From positions 206,563 to 270,562 of the forward strand of contig CALGLV010000006.1 of the NCBI GenBank assembly GCA_937958985.1: DNA of 64,000 bases. Direction: 5' to 3'. Shown piece after piece: positions 46,634 to 54,694 of this stretch. The notes below the pieces were generated by a model. That model searched no databases. It worked only from the letters and a program-made list of their open reading frames with translations, and was not told the DNA's origin. Every line of letters begins with the position of its first letter. The first letter of the stretch is position 1. The translations under genes were made by a program, and so were the position numbers. The stretch is from an uncultured Aquimarina sp. (lineage in GTDB: Bacteria > Bacteroidota > Bacteroidia > Flavobacteriales > Flavobacteriaceae).

Positions 46634-48532
46634 TTAGTAAGCTCTTTCACTTATACCTTCATAGTAATTCATAAAAGCCCTATTAGCAACTCTATTCCCA
46701 CCAGCAGTAGGATAGTCTCCGGTAAAATACCAGTCTCCTAAGTTTTCTGGACAAGCTTTATGCAGGTTATCTACAGTTTGGTAAATAATCTTTACTTCAG
46801 CCTTTACCGAATCTTCTGTTAAGAGCTCCGATATTTTATCACTAATTTGATCTGCTGTAAACTCGTTGTAAATATCGTTCACATAATTTATAACCTCAGC
46901 ATCCTTTAAATGTATTTGAGACTTACATTTTTGATAAGCTTCGTCAATAATATGTGTTTTATTATTATCCTTCAATAGTTCAATAGCAGCCTTAAAAGCA
47001 ATTAAGCCATCCATATTAGCCATGTCTATACCATAACAATCTGGAAAACGAATTTGAGGTGCCGAAGAAACTACTACTATCTTTTTAGGATTTAGACGAT
47101 CCATCATCTTAATGATACTTTTCTTAAGAGTTGTACCTCTTACAATACTATCATCTATAATAACTAAATTATCTTGTGGCTGAACCACTCCATAAGTAAC
47201 ATCATATACGTGTGCTACTAAATCATCACGACTACTATCTTCAGTAATAAAAGTCCTTAGCTTAGCATCTTTAATCGCAATCTTTTCTGTACGTATTTTT
47301 GGCGTTAAAATTTCTTTTAGTCTAACATCAGTTAACTTATCTTTTTCTGCTAATATCGATGCTTCTTTTTGTTGATTAAGCTCATCTTGTGCTGCCTCAA
47401 CTAATCCGTAAAACGAAGTTTCTGCCGTATTTGGAATAAAGGAAAACACTGAATTCACCGTATCATAATCAATTTCCTTTAATACTTGTGGCATTACCAA
47501 GCGTCCAAGTTGCTTACGCTCTTTGTAAATATCCGCATCACTACCTCTTGAAAAATAAATACGCTCAAACGAACATGCTTTACGCTCCAATGGTTCAATA
47601 ATTTTTTCGATTTTAGTTTCCCCATCTTTTTTAACAATAATGGCTTTACCTGGATCTAACTCATGAACTTCTTCAATATCAACATTAAAAACTGTTTGTA
47701 TTACTGGTCGCTCTGAGGCTACTACTACAACCTCATCATCTTTATAATAATAAGCGGGTCTGATCCCTGCAGGATCACGAAGCACAAAAGCGTCTCCATG
47801 TCCTAACATTCCTGCCATGGCGTAACCACCATCCCAATATTTAGACGATTTTTTTAAAATTTTAGAAAGATTTAAGCGTTTAACAATCTCTGGAGATGCT
47901 TCCACTTTTGAAAACCCTTCCTTTTTCAATTTTTTATACAACTTAGAAACTTCACCATCTAGAAAGTGTCCGATTTTTTCCATTACGGTAACGGTATCCA
48001 CATTTTCTTTTGGGTGCTGACCTAAGTCTACCAAATTATTAAAGAGTACCGAATTGTTAGTCATATTGAAGTTACCCGCAACAATTAAATTACGATGCAT
48101 CCAGTTGTTTTGCCTTAAAAAAGGGTGTACACTTTCAATACTGTTTTTACCGTGCGTTCCGTAACGTACATGACCTAAAAAAACTTCTCCAAGATATGAA
48201 GCGTTGTCTTTTAACCATTGTGTATCGTCAGGCAATGCATCAGGCTCTGTTAACTTAGTATTAATACTTTCGTTAATTTGTTTAAAAATATCCTGAATAG
48301 GAGCTTGTTCATTGGAGCGTACACGACTAATATAGCGTTGCCCAGGTTTCATATCTAATTTAATAGAAGCTAATCCAGCACCATCTTGACCACGATTGTG
48401 CTGTTTTTCCATTAATAAATACATTTTATTTATTCCATAAAAAGCACTTCCGTATTTTTCTTTATAATATTCTAAAGGCTTTAATAATCTAACAAATGCA
48501 ATTCCACATTCGTGTTTGATAGCATCACTCAT
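46634..48532 (-). CDS. purF: Long amidophosphoribosyltransferase-like protein
   Basis: The 632-residue protein is longer than standard PurF (about 450-510). It has an N-terminal glutamine amidotransferase (class II) with catalytic Cys9 in KHECGIAF, RGQDGAGLASIK and GHVRYGTHG, and a C-terminal PRPP-binding loop VIIDDSIVRGTT. The extra length is partly the 100-residue helical segment around 340-440 and the C-terminal tail. Cys9 sits after an eight-residue stretch that must be removed for activity. Whether it makes phosphoribosylamine, or is a regulated paralogue, cannot be told. It is 45 bp after the PfkB kinase gene. Confidence 0.82.
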   Translation of the reverse strand: MSDAIKHECGIAFVRLLKPLEYYKEKYGSAFYGINKMYLLMEKQHNRGQDGAGLASIKLDMKPGQRYISRVRSNEQAPIQDIFKQINESINTKLTEPDALPDDTQWLKDNASYLGEVFLGHVRYGTHGKNSIESVHPFLRQNNWMHRNLIVAGNFNMTNNSVLFNNLVDLGQHPKENVDTVTVMEKIGHFLDGEVSKLYKKLKKEGFSKVEASPEIVKRLNLSKILKKSSKYWDGGYAMAGMLGHGDAFVLRDPAGIRPAYYYKDDEVVVVASERPVIQTVFNVDIEEVHELDPGKAIIVKKDGETKIEKIIEPLERKACSFERIYFSRGSDADIYKERKQLGRLVMPQVLKEIDYDTVNSVFSFIPNTAETSFYGLVEAAQDELNQQKEASILAEKDKLTDVRLKEILTPKIRTEKIAIKDAKLRTFITEDSSRDDLVAHVYDVTYGVVQPQDNLVIIDDSIVRGTTLKKSIIKMMDRLNPKKIVVVSSAPQIRFPDCYGIDMANMDGLIAFKAAIELLKDNNKTHIIDEAYQKCKSQIHLKDAEVINYVNDIYNEFTADQISDKISELLTEDSVKAEVKIIYQTVDNLHKACPENLGDWYFTGDYPTAGGNRVANRAFMNYYEGISERAY

Positions 48533-48577
48533 AAGGCAATAATAATTGAAAAAATGTATTATATAATTTTACTAAAT

Positions 48578-49504
48578 TTATGCTAAATCAATTTCAAACT
48601 GTGTTAATTGCTTGAATAATTTCAGTCTTTTATTGATGTCTTTTTCCGTAAGCTCTTGCATACGTTCAGTTCCAAATTTTTCCACACAAAACGACGCTAG
48701 GTTAGAACCCTGAATAATCGCTTTCTTCATGTTTTTAAAGGAATAATCACCCGTACTTGCTAAAAAACCCGAAAAACCACCCGCAAAAGTATCACCTGCA
48801 CCTGTAGGATCGAATACTTCCTCTAAAGGCAAAGCAGGTGCAAAAAACATTTGTCCATCGTGAAACAACAACGCTCCGTGCTCTCCTTTTTTAATAACTA
48901 TATACTTAGGTCCCATTGCTTCAATAATACGAGCTGCTTTCACCAACGAATATTCTCCACTTAATTGTCGAGCTTCTTCATCATTTATAGTAATAACATC
49001 AACCTCAGCAATTACTTTTTTAAGCTCCTCTAAGGCTACATCCATCCAAAAATTCATAGTATCTAGCACTATTAATTTTGGTCGTTTTTCCATTTGCTTA
49101 ATTACGGATAACTGTACCAAAGGATGCAAATTCCCTAACATCACCACCTCAGCATCTTTAAAATTATTAGGCACTACAGGCGAAAAATTTTCCAATACAT
49201 TAAGTTGTGTTTCTAAAGTATCGCGGGAGTTCATATCGTTGTGATACTTACCACTCCAAAAAAAAGTTTTCCCATCTTCTACAACCTCTAAAGAACTTGT
49301 ATCAATATTTCTATCTTTTAGAAGCTGAATATATTCTTGAGGAAAATCATTCCCTACTACAGATACTACTGCCATAGGCACATCAAAATGCGAAGCCGAC
49401 AAGCCTATATAGGTCGCCGCTCCCCCTAAAATTTTGTCTGTTTTTCCAAAAGGAGTCTCTATAGCATCAAAAGCTACCGTACCAACAATTACAAGTTTAC
49501 TCAT
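48578..49504 (-). CDS. PfkB family sugar or nucleoside kinase
   Basis: The 308-residue protein has the PfkB signatures GGAATYIGLSASHF near the N-terminus and DPTGAGDTFAGGF near residue 240 (anion hole and catalytic Asp). Ribokinase, adenosine kinase and fructokinase all share these, so the substrate is not fixed; the neighbour PurF-like gene points to a ribose or nucleoside. A TATATTTG -7-like element lies 23 bp upstream. Confidence 0.9.
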   Translation of the reverse strand: MSKLVIVGTVAFDAIETPFGKTDKILGGAATYIGLSASHFDVPMAVVSVVGNDFPQEYIQLLKDRNIDTSSLEVVEDGKTFFWSGKYHNDMNSRDTLETQLNVLENFSPVVPNNFKDAEVVMLGNLHPLVQLSVIKQMEKRPKLIVLDTMNFWMDVALEELKKVIAEVDVITINDEEARQLSGEYSLVKAARIIEAMGPKYIVIKKGEHGALLFHDGQMFFAPALPLEEVFDPTGAGDTFAGGFSGFLASTGDYSFKNMKKAIIQGSNLASFCVEKFGTERMQELTEKDINKRLKLFKQLTQFEIDLA

Positions 49505-49808
49505 GTTATGGGGTATATTTTTTTTGCAAATATACGGTGTTTTTAAAATGAATTAACCACTAGCCTATGATTTCTACTTTTAAGCGGTAGTATTAAACTA
49601 ATAATCACCTAAAATTATTAATTGTTAGCAAATAAACACTAGTCGTAATTATTTTAAATTACTTCTCTAACTAAATTACGATTTAGGCAAACCCTACTAA
49701 AGCAATGGATTTACCTAAATTTAAGCTTCACTATTAATTAGCTTATCCTTTATAAACCTTTGAAATTGATAAATTTTCTGTTAATTTGCTTAAAGCTAAT
49801 TAATTATT
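49505..49808. other. 304 bp divergent intergenic region
   Basis: This AT-rich gap lies between the divergent PfkB and enoyl-CoA hydratase genes. Apart from the TATATTTG at 49527 I see no ORF, strong hairpin or repeat; a promoter for the plus-strand gene should lie near 49760-49790 but no full consensus is visible. Confidence 0.7.
49527..49534 (-). promoter_or_regulatory. Candidate -7 element for pfkB-purF
   Basis: TATATTTG on the minus strand matches TANNTTTG and lies 22 bp before the kinase ATG. No clear -33 TTG is at the usual distance. Confidence 0.4.
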
Positions 49809-50576
49809 ATGAGTTCATTTCAAGAAGACGGAAGTGTATACGTGAAATCCGAACAAGGTATAGGTAGCGTTACATTTTCACACCCACAAAGCAATTCGCT
49901 GCCCAGTCCATTGCTCGATAGAATTGCAAAAGGCATTGACCAATTGTCCGAAGATCCTGAAACTGCAGTAGTTTTAATACAGTCCGAAGGAAAAAAAGCA
50001 TTTTGTGCCGGTGCATCCTTAGATGAGCTTGTAGCTATTGAAACCCAAGAGCAGGGACAACAATTTTTTATTGGATTTGCAAAAATTATAAATGCAATAA
50101 GAAGGTGCAACAAATTTGTAGTTTGCCGTGTACACCAAAAAGCAGTTGGCGGTGGCGTGGGTATTATTGCTGCTTGCGACTATGTTTTTGCAACCGAAAA
50201 TGCTTCAATAAAACTTAGCGAATTAACTATTGGCATTGGTCCTTTTGTTATCGAACCTGCCTTAACCCGTAAAATGGGTGTTGCCGCAGTAAGTCAATTA
50301 AGTATTGATGCCTCGCACTGGCAAAATGCTTATTGGGCAAAATACAAAGGATTGTACTCTCAAGTTTATGACAACGAAGAAGACCTAGACGATGCCTTAA
50401 CTGAGTTACTAAACAAACTATCGAGCTACAACCCTCAATCCATGAAGCATCTTAAAGACAGCTTATGGGTAAACACCGAACATTGGGCTACCTTACTACC
50501 CGAGCGCGCCAAATTATCAGGAAGCTTAGTACTTTCAGAACATACTAAAAGTGCACTTAAAAAATTCAAAAAATAA
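49809..50576 (+). CDS. Enoyl-CoA hydratase/isomerase family protein
   Basis: The 255-residue crotonase-fold protein has KKAFCAGASLDEL (oxyanion hole), NKFVVCRVHQKAVGGGVGIIAACDYVFATENASIKLSELTIGIGP (second oxyanion hole; the Glu of LSELTIGIG is a candidate catalytic acid). It should hydrate or isomerise an acyl-CoA, possibly methylglutaconyl-CoA, but the precise substrate is open. Two very small genes and queD follow within 300 bp on the same strand. Confidence 0.92.
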   Translation: MSSFQEDGSVYVKSEQGIGSVTFSHPQSNSLPSPLLDRIAKGIDQLSEDPETAVVLIQSEGKKAFCAGASLDELVAIETQEQGQQFFIGFAKIINAIRRCNKFVVCRVHQKAVGGGVGIIAACDYVFATENASIKLSELTIGIGPFVIEPALTRKMGVAAVSQLSIDASHWQNAYWAKYKGLYSQVYDNEEDLDDALTELLNKLSSYNPQSMKHLKDSLWVNTEHWATLLPERAKLSGSLVLSEHTKSALKKFKK

Positions 50577-50581
50577 CAATT

Positions 50582-50692
50582 ATGGAATCTACTTCACAAT
50601 GGCTAAGCCTATTATCGGGTAATGGATTATTTGTATTACTTGGAATTATTCTAATCGTAGTTTACTTTGTAAACAAGTACAAAAAAAGATAA
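50582..50692 (+). CDS. 36-residue single-pass membrane peptide (twin 1)
   Basis: ATG at 50582 opens a 36-codon frame, too short for the track: MESTSQWLSLLSGNG, then the hydrophobic helix LFVLLGIILIVVYFV, then a basic tail NKYKKR. It starts 5 bp after the hydratase stop. The next small gene encodes a product of the same design (LSSGKLF..., one helix, N-x-x-x-R-x-R tail). Both are on the plus strand and lead into queD, so they are likely translated together. I do not recognise a family. Confidence 0.6.
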   Translation: MESTSQWLSLLSGNGLFVLLGIILIVVYFVNKYKKR

Positions 50693-50741
50693 TTTTAGTT
50701 AAGGTTTATCAAATTTATAGACTTAGCTAAAAAAACAAATT

Positions 50742-50849
50742 ATGTTAGACTTTTTAGACACGCTCTCTAGTGGCAAATTATTCCCTGCATTTGTATTAGT
50801 TTTGCTACTTATATTTATTATTAATCGAATTAGAAGTCGACGCCTATGA
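50742..50849 (+). CDS. 35-residue single-pass membrane peptide (twin 2)
   Basis: ATG at 50742 opens a 35-codon frame (MLDFLDTLSSGKLFPAF, then a hydrophobic helix to FIIN, then RIRSRRL). Its stop overlaps the queD start in an ATGA arrangement, the usual sign of coupled translation. It shares its layout with the peptide 49 bp upstream: an LSSG or LLSG turn, an LF, a 15-20 residue helix, an Asn and a basic C-terminus. It may be a membrane-anchor or regulatory peptide; no function is known to me. Confidence 0.65.
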   Translation: MLDFLDTLSSGKLFPAFVLVLLLIFIINRIRSRRL

Positions 50850-51298
50850 GCAATATTCGTATTACCAAACTATTTACCTTCGAAACCGGACACGCCTTAC
50901 ATGGTTATGACGGAAAATGCAAAAACGTGCACGGCCACAGTTACAAACTCGAAGTAACCGTAATTGGATCGCCAATTAACGACACCAATCACACCAAAAA
51001 CGGTATGGTTATTGACTTTGGAGACCTAAAAAAAATCGTTAACAAAGAAATTGTAGACGAATTTGACCATGCCACCGTGTTCAACAAAAACACGCCTCAT
51101 GTAGATTTAGCCACCGAAATGCAAAATCGAGGTCACAACGTAATATTGGTAAACTACCAACCTACCAGCGAAAATATGGTAATAGATTTTGCCGAAAAAA
51201 TTAGTATTAAGCTACCTTCGCATATAAAATTACACTCCTTAAAGCTACAGGAAACAGACACCTCTTTTGCACAGTGGTTTGCTAGTGATAATTTGTAA
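50846..51298 (+). CDS. queD: 6-carboxytetrahydropterin synthase / 6-pyruvoyl-THP synthase family
   Basis: The 150-residue protein has zinc ligands His16, His29 and His31 (ETGHALHG, CKNVHGHSY), the catalytic Cys25 and FDHATVFN with the family Asp-His. In bacteria it usually makes 6-carboxytetrahydropterin in the queuosine pathway. No other queuosine gene is in the window. Its start overlaps the stop of the preceding small peptide by 4 bp. Confidence 0.93.
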   Translation: MSNIRITKLFTFETGHALHGYDGKCKNVHGHSYKLEVTVIGSPINDTNHTKNGMVIDFGDLKKIVNKEIVDEFDHATVFNKNTPHVDLATEMQNRGHNVILVNYQPTSENMVIDFAEKISIKLPSHIKLHSLKLQETDTSFAQWFASDNL

Positions 51299-51303
51299 TA
51301 CTT

Positions 51304-51408
51304 GGGCGTTCCCCTTAAGGGTCGGGCTTTACGCTGTATCTTTTTTGTTGCGATTTCCGTTAGCACTACAATAGCAACAAAAAAGGATGCCGCTGCAATC
51401 CCTAACGC
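51304..51408 (+). repeat. Structured intergenic element, flavobacterial dispersed-repeat type
   Basis: This 105 bp stretch has nested complementarity: GCGTT (51306) with AACGC (51404), CCC-TTAA-GGG as a small hairpin, and a long stem ATCTTTTTTGTTGC (51338-51351) with GCAACAAAAAAGGAT (51374-51388) bearing one bulged base. The ends (GGGCGTTCCCC ... CAATCCCTAACGC) and TCGGGCTTTACGC resemble, from memory, a dispersed intergenic repeat seen many times in flavobacterial genomes. It may be a REP-like element or a structured RNA such as the Rfam Flavo-1 motif. Only one copy is in this window. It lies between queD and lpxH. Confidence 0.55.
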
Positions 51409-51425
51409 AAAACAAAACTATACCA

Positions 51426-52205
51426 ATGAAAATTGATATTCCACAAGGAAAAAAAGTCTATTTTTCTTCTGACAATCATTTAGGAGCTCCTAACAAAATA
51501 GAAAGCAAAGCTAAAGAAGTAAAGTTTTTACGCTGGCTCGACAGCGTAAAAAAAGATGCCGCAGCTATTTTTCTTTTAGGCGATCTTTTCGACTTTTGGC
51601 ACGAATACAAAACAGTAGTCCCTAAAGGCTTTATTCGTGTTCTAGGGAAATTAGCCGAAATTTCTGATAGCGGAATTCCAATACACTTTTTCGTTGGCAA
51701 TCACGACTTATGGATGGATGGCTATTTCGAAGATGAACTAAACATCCCTGTATATCATAAACCTAAAGAATTTATTATAAACGGCACTTCTTTTTTTATA
51801 GGTCACGGCGATGGATTAGGCCCCAACGACAAAGGCTACAAACGAATGAAAAAAGTATTTACCAACCCATTAGCCAAATGGCTATTTAGGTGGATACATC
51901 CTGATATTGGTGTACGATTGGCTCAAAAACTTTCTACAGAAAATAAGTTAATTTCTGGTGATGACGATTTAATTTTTTTGGGAGAAGAAAACGAGTGGCT
52001 TGTGCAGTATTGCAAAAGAAAATTAAGCCAACAACACCGTGATCACTTTATATTTGGACACCGACACTTGCCTTTACAAATACCCTTAGAAAACAATGCC
52101 CTTTACACAAATTTAGGCGATTGGTGCAACCACTTTACCTATGGTGAATTTGATGGAAAAACTATGCTCTTAAAGCATTTTGAAAAACTTAGCGATATGC
52201 CGTAA
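51426..52205 (+). CDS. lpxH: UDP-2,3-diacylglucosamine diphosphatase (LpxH-like)
   Basis: The track begins inside the repeat; the ATG at 51426 (MKIDIPQGKKVYFSSDNHLGAP) starts the protein at the metallophosphatase core and gives 259 residues. Calcineurin-like motifs are SSDNHLG (DxH), LGDLFDFW (GDxxD), FVGNHDLWM (GNHD), IGHGDG and FGHRHLP. It cleaves UDP-2,3-diacylglucosamine to lipid X in lipid A biosynthesis. The end overlaps the next, convergent gene by 17 bp. Confidence 0.9.
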   Translation: MKIDIPQGKKVYFSSDNHLGAPNKIESKAKEVKFLRWLDSVKKDAAAIFLLGDLFDFWHEYKTVVPKGFIRVLGKLAEISDSGIPIHFFVGNHDLWMDGYFEDELNIPVYHKPKEFIINGTSFFIGHGDGLGPNDKGYKRMKKVFTNPLAKWLFRWIHPDIGVRLAQKLSTENKLISGDDDLIFLGEENEWLVQYCKRKLSQQHRDHFIFGHRHLPLQIPLENNALYTNLGDWCNHFTYGEFDGKTMLLKHFEKLSDMP

Positions 52206-52881
52206 ATAAAACTACCAAATCTTCGTCTAATATACTTCTTCCCGCAACTGTCCCATCTGTATAAACCATATTAATGGTAAAACCATCAGCGGTGAAACCA
52301 GTTACCTGCCCTGTAATTACTCCTAAGTTATCTCCATTCTGATTTCCATACCTAAGCCCTATAGCATTGGTACTCGATGCAAATCGACTAATATCATTAA
52401 TTGAATTTGCATTACCTCCAACATAAATAACTTGTTGAGCCGGTAAAGCACCTCCATCGTCCCTAGCAAAACCATTCATCGATCCAAAAGAGTTATTAGG
52501 GCCATTATCGTTATTATTTCCCGTAGAGTTATCATTCTCAAGATCCAATGTTTCAACATTCACATGAGCCACAAAAGTAACCGATGATGGTCTAAAAGGT
52601 ATTCCTGTTACCGTAGCAGTTCCTGGTCCTGTGATTGTAACCACTCCAGGATATATATTTCCTGCCGTTAAAATTTCTTGCCAACCAACATTTGTATATT
52701 CAAACAAACGATGAATATCGGTATCATATACTAAATTACCCTCCTGTATAGTACCCGTAATATTATTCAATCGATCATTTGTGCTTATTCTAGGCACTCC
52801 TAATAAAGAGTTATTATCAATTGACTGAGCAACAACAATATTAAATAACAGCACAAAAACTGTTAACACGCTTAATTTCAT
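52189..52881 (-). CDS. Secreted protein of unknown function
   Basis: The 230-residue protein has a signal peptide (MKLSVLTVFVLLFNIVVAQ), a segment GVPRISTNDRLNNITGTIQEGNLVYDTDIHRLFEYTNVGWQEI that I know from many flavobacterial secreted proteins, an Asn/Gly-rich linker (ENDNSTGNNNDNGPNNSFG) and a beta-rich end resembling structural surface or phage-tail-like folds. No catalytic motif is visible. It is isolated: convergent with lpxH, divergent from the next gene. Confidence 0.8.
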   Translation of the reverse strand: MKLSVLTVFVLLFNIVVAQSIDNNSLLGVPRISTNDRLNNITGTIQEGNLVYDTDIHRLFEYTNVGWQEILTAGNIYPGVVTITGPGTATVTGIPFRPSSVTFVAHVNVETLDLENDNSTGNNNDNGPNNSFGSMNGFARDDGGALPAQQVIYVGGNANSINDISRFASSTNAIGLRYGNQNGDNLGVITGQVTGFTADGFTINMVYTDGTVAGRSILDEDLVVLFTAYR

Positions 52882-53059
52882 TCAATTACAATTAATATTA
52901 GAAGGACTAAAATATTACAATCCAATTGGATCACAAAGCATAATGTGTAGTTTATCCGATTTTTAACTAATTTCAGCTTTAATTTTAACCAACCAAGGCA
53001 AATCAATATATTTTTTTTACCTTAAAAATATTTACCAAAATTAATTAGCCGCAAAACCT

Positions 53060-53992
53060 ATGCATTTTAAAATAACAACAGCCTTTCAATATATACTACT
53101 AACATTACTTTTTCTTAGCTGTAAAGCCTACCAAGTTGAAACAAAACCAACAGATATGAGTTATACTGATTTTAGTAATGAGCAACAATTTTGGAAATCT
53201 TCCGAGGGCAATATTGCTTACATAGATAAAGGGCAAGGCAAACCTTTACTACTATTGCATGGAGTACCTACCTCTGGCTGGTTATACCGTAAAATGATTG
53301 ACCCTTTAGTTGCCAAAGGCTACCGCGTAATTGTACCCGATATGCTTGGCTTTGGAAATAGCAATCACCCTGGTGGTTATGACATTTACGACAAATCCGC
53401 TCACGCTAAACGTATATTAGGTTTAATGGAGCATCTTAATATAAAAAACTGGCATCATGTAATGCACGACGCTGGTGGGCTATGGACTTGGGAGCTTTTT
53501 AAGCAAAAACCCGAAAAAATAACCAATCTTACTGTTTTAAATACCATAATTTATCAAGACGGTTTTTGCCCTCCAATACAAATTAAAAAAGGCCTTATCG
53601 GAAAAGTAATTATGTGGGGTTATCGTACTAAAACCAACCTAATGATAAAAAAATTATTTGAAGATGGCACGAATGATTATCCTATGAGTAAAGCCGATAC
53701 TGAAGGATATACAATTCCTTTACGAAAAGGAAAAACCAATGCTTTATATAAATTTTTCACTTCTAACACCAAAGCTATACCTGATTACGCTTCAACTCTA
53801 AAAAAAATTAATATACCCGTTCAGGTAATTTGGGGTGTAAACGATAAAATTTTGGTTTGGGACAAGCAGGCTTCTTCTGTTATCAACGATTTAAAAATAG
53901 ATCCTAAAAACATTCACCTACTCAAAAAAAATCATTTTTTACAAGAAGAAGCTTCCAATGAGTTAATTCAATTTATTAGCGATTTTAATTAA
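53060..53992 (+). CDS. Haloalkane-dehalogenase-like alpha/beta hydrolase lipoprotein
   Basis: The 310-residue protein has a lipobox (LLFLSC, Cys21), HGVPTSGWLYR (oxyanion), MHDAGG with Asp137 at the nucleophile elbow, an acid Asp in WGVNDK and the base His in KKNHFLQEE. The HGxPTS and HFLQEE motifs and an Asp nucleophile place it near haloalkane dehalogenases and epoxide hydrolases. However the Trp after the nucleophile, which holds the halide in dehalogenases (HDWG), is Ala here, so it may not dehalogenate. Location as a lipoprotein is also unusual. It is 5 bp ahead of a Crp regulator in one operon. Confidence 0.85.
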   Translation: MHFKITTAFQYILLTLLFLSCKAYQVETKPTDMSYTDFSNEQQFWKSSEGNIAYIDKGQGKPLLLLHGVPTSGWLYRKMIDPLVAKGYRVIVPDMLGFGNSNHPGGYDIYDKSAHAKRILGLMEHLNIKNWHHVMHDAGGLWTWELFKQKPEKITNLTVLNTIIYQDGFCPPIQIKKGLIGKVIMWGYRTKTNLMIKKLFEDGTNDYPMSKADTEGYTIPLRKGKTNALYKFFTSNTKAIPDYASTLKKINIPVQVIWGVNDKILVWDKQASSVINDLKIDPKNIHLLKKNHFLQEEASNELIQFISDFN

Positions 53993-53997
53993 ACAAA

Positions 53998-54630
53998 ATG
54001 ATCGAAAAGCTTAATAGTAGCTATAATCACTTATTTGAGAAAGAGCTATTAAAAGAAATATCGGAAGTGGGAACCTATTACGAGGTGCCTGCCGACACTA
54101 TGCTAATTGACCTTGACCAGCCCATTACAAGTATGCCTTTATTATTAAAAGGAGCTATTAAAATTTTGAAAGAAGATACCGATAGTTCAGAACTGTTAAT
54201 TTATTTTATTGAAAAAGGAGAAACCTGTGCCATGACAATGAATTGTTGCTTAGGCTCTAAAAAAAGTGAAATACGAGCCATTACTGAAGTAGATACACAA
54301 CTTATTATGATACCTGTTCAAAAAATGGAAGAATGGACCGGGAAATATAAAAACTGGAGGCATTTTGTTTTTGATAGCTACCATAATAGACTAAGCGAAA
54401 TGCTTGCAACCATTGAAAGTGTCGCTTTTGGAAATATGGACCTGCGTTTAACCAATTATTTAAAAGAAAAATCGCGTATAAATAATTCGAAAACAATTCA
54501 AAACACACATCAAGAAATTGCCTACGATTTACATAGCTCTCGCGTAGTAATTTCCAGATTACTTAAAAAAATGGAAAACAAGGGTGCTATTAAACTGCAC
54601 CGAAATGCTATTGAAATTTTGAGTTTATAA
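53998..54630 (+). CDS. Crp/Fnr family regulator with Cys-x5-Cys-Cys motif
   Basis: The 210-residue protein has an N-terminal cyclic-nucleotide-binding-like beta-roll and a C-terminal winged helix (TIQNTHQEIAYDLHSSRVVISRLLKKMENKGAIKL). The sequence GETCAMTMNCCLG contains Cys77, Cys83 and Cys84 in the beta-roll where cNMP contacts normally lie, and lacks the usual phosphate-binding Arg-Ser. This suggests a redox, persulfide or metal signal rather than cAMP, an inference. It is coupled to the hydrolase upstream, and split YeeE/YedE sulfur transporter genes lie 2.5 kb downstream. Confidence 0.9.
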   Translation: MIEKLNSSYNHLFEKELLKEISEVGTYYEVPADTMLIDLDQPITSMPLLLKGAIKILKEDTDSSELLIYFIEKGETCAMTMNCCLGSKKSEIRAITEVDTQLIMIPVQKMEEWTGKYKNWRHFVFDSYHNRLSEMLATIESVAFGNMDLRLTNYLKEKSRINNSKTIQNTHQEIAYDLHSSRVVISRLLKKMENKGAIKLHRNAIEILSL

Positions 54631-54694
54631 AACTAAGCTTGATTTCAAAAAAACCTCTGTATCTTTTATTTATTAATATACAAAAAGGCAAACC

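Noticed and set aside
52920-52931. Palindrome ATCCAATTGGAT between two genes
   Set aside because: A single short palindrome in AT-rich DNA, not at a clear promoter position.
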